A stretch of 61,157 nucleotides of DNA from contig CABQCA010000001.1 of the NCBI GenBank assembly GCA_902462525.1, positions 1-61,157 of the forward strand, read 5' to 3'. The position numbers and the translations under genes were made by a program. The notes below the pieces were generated by a model. The model was not told the origin of the DNA. It ran no database searches and saw only the letters and a program-made list of their open reading frames with translations. How positions within the stretch are numbered: position 1 is the stretch's first letter; each line of letters begins with the position of its first letter. Below are positions 16,554-24,233 of the stretch, in pieces. This DNA is from an uncultured Porphyromonadaceae bacterium. GTDB lineage: Bacteria; Bacteroidota; Bacteroidia; Bacteroidales; Muribaculaceae.

Positions 16554-16991
16554 ATGCCGGATAGTATAGAATTTTACGTTATAGCGGTTTTCGTTGCCGC
16601 CGCAGTCATCGGTCTGGCGGCCCGTCCGCACGGGCACGGCGCAGTCCGCACTTTCCTCTACAGCGGTGAGCTCAGCGATGCCGGCGAGCCGTCGGAGGCC
16701 GGCATTGTGGCGCATGTCGACGGCCGGGGGATGCTCGAAATTTACCGCTACGGTCTCGAAGGTCTCGACGCCTACAGTCTTGCCGTGAAGGTGTCGGGGT
16801 TCGACGTCACAATCGACGAGCGCCTGACGCCCGGTCGCCGCAGCGGGATGCCGCAGACAGGCTATGCGCGCATAGAGTGTCTGGCGGCAGAGCGTTATCA
16901 CATACAGTACAAAAGCGAGGCTACGGGCCGCAGTGCCGCATTTTCGCTGAATATGCGCCCCGGCAACAAGATTGTCAGGGAGCTGTCGTAG
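16554..16991 (+). CDS. single-pass membrane protein, unknown (145 aa)
   Basis: Starting at MPDSIEFYVI, the protein has one N-terminal transmembrane segment (FYVIAVFVAAAVIGLAA), then a short beta-rich soluble part with VRTFLYSGELSD, GMLEIYRYGLEG and YARIECLAAERYHIQY. No domain recognised. Its last 17 bp overlap tail-to-tail with the S41 protease gene on the other strand. A membrane-tethered accessory protein is all that can be inferred. Confidence 0.65.
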   Translation: MPDSIEFYVIAVFVAAAVIGLAARPHGHGAVRTFLYSGELSDAGEPSEAGIVAHVDGRGMLEIYRYGLEGLDAYSLAVKVSGFDVTIDERLTPGRRSGMPQTGYARIECLAAERYHIQYKSEATGRSAAFSLNMRPGNKIVRELS

Positions 16992-18573
16992 TTGCTTCGC
17001 CCTTGAGGATGCGGTGGTAGCGCTCGGGATCGTTGATGAGGCGCAGGGCTTCGTTGAAGTCCGGGTTGAGTTTGCTCAGCGGCTGGAAGTAAGAGCCGTC
17101 CTCGAAGAGGTCGCGGCCTACGAGGCCCTTGAGGATTGCTTCGACGAGGGGGCGCGAGCGCTGCCACTGCTCGTCGTTGTATTCTATTTTGGCTTCGGTG
17201 GCGTTTGCGATGAGCTTGTCGATAAGTTCCTGCGGCACAGTGTAGTTCTCCTGAAACGAAGCGTTGTCCCGATACTTTCCGAGCAGTTCGGCACGGTTGG
17301 CGTCGACGTAATTGATGCAGGTTCTGTTGACAATGCCTTTTGCCACCATATCGCGGTAGTAGACGGTGTAGTACGAAGTGTCGGCCGGCACGAAAACATC
17401 GGGAATGATGCCTCCGCCGCCGTAGACAGGACGTTTGTTTTTTAAAGTATAGTACTTGAGCGAGTCGGGCCGGTGAATGCTGTCGGCGCTCCAGAGTTCG
17501 CCGCTTGTGTAGCGGTTGAGCATGTCGAGATAGTACTCTTCGGAATGTCCTTTGTCGTAGTGCTTCTGAATGCAGCGTCCCGACGGAGTGTAGTAGCGCG
17601 ATACGGTGAGGCGTATCATCGAGCCGTCGGGAAAGGGAAACGGCCGCTGCACCAGACCCTTTCCGAATGTACGGCGCCCGACAATGAGGCCGCGGTCGTT
17701 ATCCTGCACGGCGCCCGACAGGATTTCCGCCGCCGATGCCGAAAGCTGGTTGGCGAGGATTACCACACGGCCGTCGGGAAACGAAGGCGTACCCTCGGTG
17801 ACGTAGGTGTTCTGCGGTGTCTTGCGGCCGGCGGTGCTTACTACGGGCGTACCTTTCGGCAGCAGTTCGCTCGCCACGTCGAAAGCTGCTCCGAGGTAGC
17901 CGCCGCCGTTGTCGGAGAGGTCGATGATAAGGTTCTGCATTCCCTGACGGCGCAGTTTCTCGATAGCTTCACGGGCTTCGCGGCCTGTTTCTTCGGCAAA
18001 CCGGGTGATGCGTATGTAGCCGGTCCTGGGGTCGGCCATGAAAGTTTCGTCGATACTGTAGAGGGGAATATCGTCGCGCACCACGCGGAAATCGATGGTA
18101 TCATTGGCGCGTTTCACCTTCAGATTCACCACTGAGCCTTTGGGCCCGCGGAGATGTTTCATTACATCGGTGTTTACCATCTTCTTGCCGGCGATAACGG
18201 TGTCGTTGGCGCTGATTATGCGGTCGCCGGCCATGATGCCTACCTTCTGCGAGGGACCGCCGGAGATGGTCTGAATGACGTAGACGGTGTCTTCGAGCAT
18301 GTTGAACTGGATTCCTATGCCGCTGAACTTGCCTTCGAGCGGTGTGGTGAATTCCTTGGTCTCTTCGGGCGTGGTGTAGGCCGAATGGGGGTCGAGAGTC
18401 TTGAGCATGGCCTTGATGGCCTCGGTGACCACGGTGTCGGCGTTGACGTCCTCGACGTAGAAGTTTTCGATTATGTGGTTTGCCATCCGCAGCTTGGTGT
18501 CGGGCGTGAGTTCCTGGGCGCGGCCGGCAATGGCGACAACGATGATGGCAACGGCGAGAAATATTCTTTTCAT
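16975..18573 (-). CDS. S41-family C-terminal processing protease
   Basis: A 532-residue periplasmic protease with signal peptide (MKRIFLAVAIIVVAIAGRAQ). A PDZ domain spans about 80-165 (FSGIGIQFNMLED, GIMAGDRIISAND). The catalytic domain carries Ser280 in NQLSASAAEIL and Lys305/Gln309 in RTFGKGLVQ, the Ser-Lys dyad of CtpA/Prc-type peptidases. The C-terminal 150 residues are helical. Such enzymes trim envelope proteins and peptidoglycan-related factors. The ATG overlaps the coaD stop by ATGA, so it is translationally coupled third gene of parE-coaD-S41. Confidence 0.92.
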   Translation of the reverse strand: MKRIFLAVAIIVVAIAGRAQELTPDTKLRMANHIIENFYVEDVNADTVVTEAIKAMLKTLDPHSAYTTPEETKEFTTPLEGKFSGIGIQFNMLEDTVYVIQTISGGPSQKVGIMAGDRIISANDTVIAGKKMVNTDVMKHLRGPKGSVVNLKVKRANDTIDFRVVRDDIPLYSIDETFMADPRTGYIRITRFAEETGREAREAIEKLRRQGMQNLIIDLSDNGGGYLGAAFDVASELLPKGTPVVSTAGRKTPQNTYVTEGTPSFPDGRVVILANQLSASAAEILSGAVQDNDRGLIVGRRTFGKGLVQRPFPFPDGSMIRLTVSRYYTPSGRCIQKHYDKGHSEEYYLDMLNRYTSGELWSADSIHRPDSLKYYTLKNKRPVYGGGGIIPDVFVPADTSYYTVYYRDMVAKGIVNRTCINYVDANRAELLGKYRDNASFQENYTVPQELIDKLIANATEAKIEYNDEQWQRSRPLVEAILKGLVGRDLFEDGSYFQPLSKLNPDFNEALRLINDPERYHRILKGEATTTAP

Positions 18574-19013
18574 TTTTTTTCGGGTAGATATGGTGTGATG
18601 TCGGCGCCGTAGGCGGCAAGCTCGCGGACGATGCTCGACGAGACGGCCGACAGTTCAGGTTTGCTGAATAATATAACGGTTTCGACGCCGGAAAGTTGGC
18701 GGTTCACGTCGGCCATGTCGCGTTCGTACTCGAAATCCTTGAATGAGCGCACGCCGCGCACTATGCAGCATGCGCCGCATTGCTCCGCGAATGTTGCCGT
18801 AAGACCTGTGAAGGCTTCGACACGTACTCTGGGGTTGCCGTCGTAGAGGCGTCTGACGGGTTCGACAAGAGCGTCGAGGACAGCGGCCGGTTTTTCGACA
18901 TTGACACCTACGGCAATCACTACTTCGTCGAACAGTGCCAGCGCCCGTTCCACAATGTCGGCGTGCCCGCGGGTGAACGGGCGGAAAGAACCCGGAAAAA
19001 GTGCGCGTTTCAT
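18570..19013 (-). CDS. coaD: phosphopantetheine adenylyltransferase
   Basis: 147 residues, slightly short of the usual 155-160. The nucleotidyltransferase signature is MKRALFPGSFRPFTRGHADI, with T-x-G-H at 14-17. CIVRGVRSFKDFEYERDMA and the SAVSSSIVREL motif complete the active site. It makes dephospho-CoA from 4'-phosphopantetheine and ATP, the penultimate step of CoA synthesis. It overlaps parE by 4 nt upstream and the S41 protease gene by 4 nt downstream. Confidence 0.95.
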   Translation of the reverse strand: MKRALFPGSFRPFTRGHADIVERALALFDEVVIAVGVNVEKPAAVLDALVEPVRRLYDGNPRVRVEAFTGLTATFAEQCGACCIVRGVRSFKDFEYERDMADVNRQLSGVETVILFSKPELSAVSSSIVRELAAYGADITPYLPEKK

Positions 19014-20959
19014 TCCTGCGAGTCTATGTGCGTGTCGTCTTCAACCACAAGGTTGTCGATGATGAAGTTCTGGCGCTCCATTGTGTTTTTGCCCATGTAG
19101 AATTCGAGGACTTCGGCCACGCCGTCGTCCTTGCGCAGACTCACGCGGTCGACTCGCATGTTCTCGCCTATGAAGTCGCGGAATTCTTCGGGCGAAATCT
19201 CGCCGAGGCCTTTGAATCGCGTTATCTCGGCGTTTTCGCCGAAGCGCTGTATGGCGGCGATGCGTTCGTCGTCGGAGTAGCAGTAGACGGTGTCGTCGGG
19301 AGTATCGGTCTTTTTGGCACGGCCCGAGCGCTTGGCTGTCTTTTTGTTGCGCACGCGGAAGAGAGGTGTCTGCAGCACGTAGACATGCCCTTTTTTGATA
19401 AGGTCGGGAAAGTACTGGAGGAAGAAGGTTAGCATCAGCAGGCGGATGTGCATACCGTCGACATCGGCATCGGTGGCGATGATGACCTTGTTGTAGCGCA
19501 GGCCGTCGATGCCGTCCTCAATGTTGAGGGCGGCCTGCAGGAGACTGAATTCTTCGTTCGAGTACAGTTCTTTTTTTGTCGCGCCGTAGGAATTGAGCGG
19601 CTTGCCGCGGAGCTTGAACACTGCCTGTGTCTCTACATTGCGGACTTTTTCTATGGAGCCGCCCGCCGAGTCGCCCTCGGTGATGAATATGCTTGTGGCC
19701 TCCTTTTTCTCTTCGGAGCCGCGGGAGTCGTTGAGGTGTACGCGGCAGTCGTTGAGCTTGCGGTTGTAGAGGCTCACTTTCTTGGCTGTCTCGCGGGCTT
19801 TTTTCTGCACGCCGGCCATGGCCTTGCGGTCGCGTTCGCTTTCCTGTACTTTCTTCAGGATTATATCGGCGAGCTCGAGGTTGCGGTGGAGGAAGTTGTC
19901 GAGTTCTTTTTTGATGAAGTCGCTGATGTACTTGGCAATGGTAGGCCCGTCGGGGCCCATGTCGCGCGAGCCGAGTTTGGTTTTTGTCTGGCTTTCGAAC
20001 ACGGGGTCCTGCACACGCACGGCCACGGCCGCCACCATGCCGTTGCGAATGTCGGAATATTCGAAATTACGGTTGAAGAACTCCTTGAACGTTCGGCTCA
20101 CCGCTTCCTTGAAGGCGCTGAGATGGGTGCCGCCCTGTGTGGTGTGCTGACCGTTGACGAAGGAGTAGTATTCCTCGCCGTACTGGTTGACGTGTGTTAC
20201 GGCAATCTCGATGTCCTGGCCTTTGAGGTGGATTATGGGGTAGAGCGGTTCCTGGGTGAGTGAAGCGTTGAGCAGGTCCTGAAGGCCGTTTCGCGAGCTG
20301 AAGCGATGACCGTTGAATACTATCGCCAGGCCGGTGTTGAGATAGGTGTAGTTTTTGAGCAGCGGTTCTATGAACTCGTCGCGGAAGGCATATCCGCGGA
20401 AAATGTCGGCCGATGGTATGAATCTCACGAAAGTGCCGTTGGGCTCGTCGGTGGGCTCGATGTCGCTTTCTTCCACGAGGTTGCCCATGGCGAAGAGAGC
20501 GCGCTTGCACTGGCCGTCGCGGTAGGCTATGATTTCGAAATCGGTGGAGAGGGCGTTGACAGCCTTCAGACCTACGCCGTTGAGGCCTACCGACTTCTGG
20601 AAGGCCGCCGAATCGTATTTGCCGCCGGTGTTCATTTTCGACGCCACATCGATGAGCGAGCCCAGAGGTATGCCGCGGCCGTAGTCGCGCACCGCTGCCG
20701 AGAGTGCGTCAACATCGACGGTAATCTGCCGGCCGAAGCCCATCATATATTCGTCGATGGAGTTGTCGAGTACTTCCTTGAGCAGCACATAGATGCCGTC
20801 GTCGGAATTCGTGCCGTCGCCGAGCTTGCCGATGTACATGCCGGGGCGCCGCTGTATGTGTTCCTTCCAGTCGAGGGTCTGAATGTCGGCTTCGGAGTAG
20901 TTGGCGGCAACCGCGAGGACGCCGTCGCCGGTGGTCTGGTCTATATTGTCGTCTGTCAT
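19010..20959 (-). CDS. parE: DNA topoisomerase IV subunit B (GyrB/ParE family)
   Basis: A 649-residue type II topoisomerase ATPase subunit. The GHKL ATP site is seen in EVLDNSIDEYMMGFG and RDYGRGIPLG. The transducer follows, then the TOPRIM region with FITEGDSAGGS and ATDADVDGMHIRLLML. GyrB and ParE are hard to separate by eye; the short length without a GyrB insert and the linkage to coaD and an S41 protease favour ParE. The ParC partner is not in this window. The start at 20959 is 25 nt from a perfect promoter box, and the gene leads a three-gene overlapped operon. Confidence 0.9.
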   Translation of the reverse strand: MTDDNIDQTTGDGVLAVAANYSEADIQTLDWKEHIQRRPGMYIGKLGDGTNSDDGIYVLLKEVLDNSIDEYMMGFGRQITVDVDALSAAVRDYGRGIPLGSLIDVASKMNTGGKYDSAAFQKSVGLNGVGLKAVNALSTDFEIIAYRDGQCKRALFAMGNLVEESDIEPTDEPNGTFVRFIPSADIFRGYAFRDEFIEPLLKNYTYLNTGLAIVFNGHRFSSRNGLQDLLNASLTQEPLYPIIHLKGQDIEIAVTHVNQYGEEYYSFVNGQHTTQGGTHLSAFKEAVSRTFKEFFNRNFEYSDIRNGMVAAVAVRVQDPVFESQTKTKLGSRDMGPDGPTIAKYISDFIKKELDNFLHRNLELADIILKKVQESERDRKAMAGVQKKARETAKKVSLYNRKLNDCRVHLNDSRGSEEKKEATSIFITEGDSAGGSIEKVRNVETQAVFKLRGKPLNSYGATKKELYSNEEFSLLQAALNIEDGIDGLRYNKVIIATDADVDGMHIRLLMLTFFLQYFPDLIKKGHVYVLQTPLFRVRNKKTAKRSGRAKKTDTPDDTVYCYSDDERIAAIQRFGENAEITRFKGLGEISPEEFRDFIGENMRVDRVSLRKDDGVAEVLEFYMGKNTMERQNFIIDNLVVEDDTHIDSQE

Positions 20960-20983
20960 AGATTTATCTGCACTTTAGTCCTA

Positions 20984-20991
20984 CAAAGATA
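20984..20991 (-). promoter_or_regulatory. -7 box TATCTTTG of parE-coaD-S41
   Basis: Perfect minus-strand -7 element 25 nt before the parE ATG. Confidence 0.75.
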
Positions 20992-21004
20992 CGGAAAATA
21001 GCTT

Positions 21005-21784
21005 CTACTTTTTGCCGTATACACCGAAAAGTTTTACTTTTAGGCGGTGGACACCTGGAATTTTGCGTGCGAAATGTCGCAGCGAGCGGTAAAAACGGTC
21101 CCACGGCGTTTGCCACGTGCCCGAGAAGTGGTGAATGGTGTGTGTTTCGGGTGCCAGATTGATTTTTCCGGTGTGCACCGACTTCGGGCTGAGGTACTGC
21201 CATGGCAGAATGTACATCTCGCTGTTGCTGCCTGCCTCGCGCTGTGCTTCGGTACGCCGAATGGCTTCTTCGGGATTCGCTACCCGAACGAATGAGAAGC
21301 GGCCCTCTGAGACAGTGTTGATGATTCCGGGCAGCGGAAACATGTCGAGCGAACCGTCGGCTTTCACAAATTCACGCCCGTCGTAGTAGGCCAGCAGATT
21401 TTTGAAAAAAGGCAGTCCGGCCACTGCACCCATTACGGCGGCCTCGACGGTACTGTCGCTCTCTCCCTCGTAGGAAAGAAGGTAGTCGTTGCCGAGAAGA
21501 TCGTCGAGCGGTTTTATGATTTCGACATCGCTGTCGAGGTATATGCCGCCGAAGCTGGCAAGGGCGTAGGCACGCACCCAGTCGGCTGCGAAGGCATATT
21601 TTTTTTCATCGAAAGCCTGGCGTACCCACACCGGAGCCTTGTCGCCGAGACGGTCGAAATTCCAGTTTATGATTTTGAAGTCCGGGCAGTATTTTTTCCA
21701 CGATTCGACGCATGCGGCGAGTTTCGGCGGCATGGCATCGTCGCTCAGCCAGCAGTAGTGGAGAACTTTTGGTATCTTGGACAT
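21005..21784 (-). CDS. glycosyltransferase with DXD motif (OCH1/Gly_transf_sug type)
   Basis: I chose ATG 21784 (MSKIPKVLHYCWLSDDAMPP, 259 residues), just after a TATCTTTG box at 21807; the longer frame to 22180 is not coding. IPKVLHYCW at the N-terminus, AADWVRAYALASFGGIYLDSD with the DXD metal/nucleotide-sugar motif, and the late THTIHHFSGTW are typical of the family that adds mannose or galactose to capsule or O-antigen chains. It is monocistronic, with no other polysaccharide genes nearby, so the acceptor is unknown. Confidence 0.85.
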   Translation of the reverse strand: MSKIPKVLHYCWLSDDAMPPKLAACVESWKKYCPDFKIINWNFDRLGDKAPVWVRQAFDEKKYAFAADWVRAYALASFGGIYLDSDVEIIKPLDDLLGNDYLLSYEGESDSTVEAAVMGAVAGLPFFKNLLAYYDGREFVKADGSLDMFPLPGIINTVSEGRFSFVRVANPEEAIRRTEAQREAGSNSEMYILPWQYLSPKSVHTGKINLAPETHTIHHFSGTWQTPWDRFYRSLRHFARKIPGVHRLKVKLFGVYGKK

Positions 21785-21806
21785 GGCGATAGGGGGTCTG
21801 TTTGTG

Positions 21807-21814
21807 CAAAGATA
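21807..21814 (-). promoter_or_regulatory. -7 box TATCTTTG of the glycosyltransferase gene
   Basis: Perfect -7 element 23 nt before ATG 21784; it fixes the start. Confidence 0.75.
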
Positions 21815-21923
21815 ACTATTATTTCGGGTTCTGACAAACATAGTTCGGTCCGAGACTTCACATGTTTGAACAAAGGTGAGCGTCATGGCATTATAAATAA
21901 TAATATCAAAAATCAAGAAAGGG

Positions 21924-23231
21924 ATGGTAGCGTGGCTCAAAAAAATGCGGCGGCGGATGGCGCCGGAGTCGTTTACGATGATACTGGCTGCGGTTGTCGG
22001 TCTTGTCACGGGACTGGCATGCGTTGTGCTGAAGAAGCTGATTGCCGTAGTATCGCATTTTTTGCTCGGTAATTTTTCGGAGACCGGCAACTGGCGGCTG
22101 ATTCTTCTGCCGGCGGCGGGTCTGGCGCTGACGTGGCTTTTCTGCCGGTACGTGGTGCGCCGTCCGCTCTCACGGAGCACCGACCGTCTTGTCTCCTATC
22201 TCGACGAAGGCGGCAGCCGTGTCAGCGACAAGCTGACGTGGGGTCCCATCATCGCAAACGTGCTTACCCTCGGTTTCGGAGGCTCTGCCGGGGCCGAAGG
22301 ACCTATTGCGGTGACGGGTGCGGGAATAGGCGGCAATATTGCCCGTAAGCTCGGCATGACACCCGAACAGATGCGTTTGTTCATAGGCTGTGGAGCCGGC
22401 GCCGGCATCGCTGCCATCTTCAAGGCGCCTGTAGGCGGCATGCTCTTCGCTCTGGAGATATTGCGGTTGCCGTTCGCCACTTTCACCGTCCTGGCCCTGC
22501 TGCTGTCGTGTCTTGCGTCGGCTCTTACATGTTATATTTTCACGGGATTTACTTTCGACGTTTTTCTCAATTCCGCCGAACCGTTCGGAGCTGAGGAGTA
22601 TCTTGCCCTTGCTGTGTTCGGTGTGCTTGCCGGAGGATATTCTCTTTTCTACAACCATTGTGTGCGCGTTGCCGGCAGGATGGTGAAGCGGTTCGGCGCA
22701 GAATGGAAGAAAATAGCTGTCGCCGGTCTTTGTCTGGGCGTCATGCTCTTTCTTTTTCCTGCGCTCTACGGCGAAGGCTACGGCGTGATGGATAAGATGC
22801 TCAACGGTCGCGTCGATGCTCTCTGCGACGGCTCGCCTCTTGTTTTCGGAAGCGGTTTCTGGCATCTGGCGCTTATCGTGGGCGGCATGCTGCTGCTCAA
22901 GGGTTTTGCCGTCGGTTTTACCACCTATGCCGGTGTTGCCGGCGATTTCGCTCCGACGCTTTTTGCCGGATCGCTTGCCGGGTTGCTTTTCGCTACTGCC
23001 GCCAATACGCTCTTCGGCTTCGCACTTCCTGTGGGCGATTTCGCACTCATCGGCATGTGCGCCGTTTTTGCGGGTGTGATCCGCGCGCCGTTCATGGCAA
23101 TGTTTCTTACGCCCGAAATGACAGGTAATTTCACTCTTTTTCTGCCCATGGTGCTGGCGTCGGCGCTGTGCTACGGCACGGTGCGCCTTGTGAAAAGCGA
23201 GAATTTCTACCATGAGAAGGTGCTGGGCTGA
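21924..23231 (+). CDS. ClC-family chloride channel/antiporter
   Basis: A 435-residue membrane protein with about ten hydrophobic segments. The ClC selectivity signature is present: GFGGSAGAEGPIAVTGAGIG, where the Glu of AEGP corresponds to the gating glutamate, followed by GCGAGAGIAAIFKAPVGG and, late, GVAGDFAPTLFAG. A gating Glu with no C-terminal CBS domains fits a short bacterial H+/Cl- exchanger. It ends immediately before an octamer tandem array. I see no convincing -7 box upstream. Confidence 0.9.
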   Translation: MVAWLKKMRRRMAPESFTMILAAVVGLVTGLACVVLKKLIAVVSHFLLGNFSETGNWRLILLPAAGLALTWLFCRYVVRRPLSRSTDRLVSYLDEGGSRVSDKLTWGPIIANVLTLGFGGSAGAEGPIAVTGAGIGGNIARKLGMTPEQMRLFIGCGAGAGIAAIFKAPVGGMLFALEILRLPFATFTVLALLLSCLASALTCYIFTGFTFDVFLNSAEPFGAEEYLALAVFGVLAGGYSLFYNHCVRVAGRMVKRFGAEWKKIAVAGLCLGVMLFLFPALYGEGYGVMDKMLNGRVDALCDGSPLVFGSGFWHLALIVGGMLLLKGFAVGFTTYAGVAGDFAPTLFAGSLAGLLFATAANTLFGFALPVGDFALIGMCAVFAGVIRAPFMAMFLTPEMTGNFTLFLPMVLASALCYGTVRLVKSENFYHEKVLG

Positions 23232-23232
23232 T

Positions 23233-23304
23233 GGGCAGACAGGCAGATGGGCAGACAGGCAGACGGGCAGACAGGCAGACAGGCAGACAGGTAGACAGGC
23301 AGGC
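23233..23304. repeat. octamer tandem array, nine units
   Basis: Nine uninterrupted 8-bp units of the consensus (A/G)GGCAGAC begin 2 bp after the ClC stop. Variants are AGGCAGAT, AGGTAGAC and AGGCAGGC. The 8-bp period is exact. No terminator hairpin was seen between this gene and the convergent tcdA. Confidence 0.85.
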
Positions 23305-23338
23305 GGGCTTTCATCCTCGCTCCTAAATACTATTATCT

Positions 23339-24064
23339 TCACTCTTCATAGAGCCTGCGGATTATCAGGGAGGCAAGTGTGAGGCCGAAGATAGCTGTTG
23401 TGTGCATGAAGGTGCCGTTGGCGCCCGAGGTGTCGGAGGCACGGTGGGGAATTGTCTCGGGGCTATAGACACATGTGAATTTGCGGCGTGGGAAAATGCC
23501 GCTGCGACGGAAGCGGGTGCGCAGCGCCCGAGCCAGAGGACAGCCTTCGACTTTCCAGAACTCGGTTGCAGCGATTCTGGAGGGGTCGAGCTTGCGCGCG
23601 GCGCCCATCGATGAGAAAAATGCCGTGTGCGGTGCTGTGGCAGGGTCGGTGCAGCGCAGTATCAGGTCGGCTTTGTCGGCAAGCGAGTCGATGGCGTCAA
23701 TTACGAAATCGTAGGTTTCTATGTGGAATGAGGCGGCTGTTACGGGGGTGTAGCGACTCTGAATGGCTTCGATGTGTGCCGACGGGTTGATTTCGGCTAT
23801 GCGGCGCGCGAGCACTTCGACTTTCGGCCGTCCGACGGTGGCTGTTGTGGCGGGCAACTGACGGTTGATGTTGCTCTCCGCCACCGTATCTGAGTCGACC
23901 ATAGCGATATGCCCTACTGCAGAGCGGGCCAGAGCCTCGGCGCACCACGACCCGACGCCTCCGACACCGAAGATGAGAACACGGGTGCCGGCAAGGCGCT
24001 CCATCATCGCATCGCCGGCTACGAGTCGTGTCCTGATAAAATTTTCAAATATATCGTTTTGCAT
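23339..24064 (-). CDS. tcdA: tRNA threonylcarbamoyladenosine dehydratase
   Basis: I chose ATG 24064 (MQNDIFENFIRTRLV, 241 residues); the longer frame would begin inside the promoter. It is an E1-like ThiF-fold enzyme with the nucleotide site VLIFGVGGVGSWCAEALARS, the Asp of MVDSDTVAESNINRQ and the conserved SSMGAARKLDP. TcdA converts t6A37 to cyclic ct6A37 in tRNAs reading ANN codons, using ATP. Usual length is 250-270. It is convergent with the ClC gene and divergent from the giant protease, sharing a palindromic promoter with it. Confidence 0.9.
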   Translation of the reverse strand: MQNDIFENFIRTRLVAGDAMMERLAGTRVLIFGVGGVGSWCAEALARSAVGHIAMVDSDTVAESNINRQLPATTATVGRPKVEVLARRIAEINPSAHIEAIQSRYTPVTAASFHIETYDFVIDAIDSLADKADLILRCTDPATAPHTAFFSSMGAARKLDPSRIAATEFWKVEGCPLARALRTRFRRSGIFPRRKFTCVYSPETIPHRASDTSGANGTFMHTTAIFGLTLASLIIRRLYEE

Positions 24065-24087
24065 ATAAAAAGTTCCGATTATAAATA

Positions 24088-24105
24088 TTAACTTTGCAAA
24101 GTTAA
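24088..24105. promoter_or_regulatory. palindromic divergent promoter
   Basis: TTAACTTTG is followed directly by CAAAGTTAA. Each strand therefore carries a TAACTTTG -7 box (plus 24089-24096, minus 24097-24104) fused back to back. The minus box serves tcdA (33 nt to its ATG); the plus box would serve the giant protease with a leader of about 130 nt. Confidence 0.65.
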
Positions 24106-24233
24106 ACAAATTTATTCAAAAATTGTCTATTTCAGAGATTTTGATATTAAAGGAAATCGAAACTTGAAATAAGTTAAAAAAGACTATAATTTGAAAAAAT
24201 CCTTTTAAATATTAATCAATAAACCAACCAAAC

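Noticed and set aside
23233..23304. CRISPR array
   Set aside because: The 8-bp units are contiguous with no spacers and no cas genes are present; the same holds for the arrays at 46.7 kb.
22170..23342. Minus-strand frame with CLPVCLSA repeats
   Set aside because: The repeats are the translation of the octamer array and the rest is the shadow of the ClC gene.
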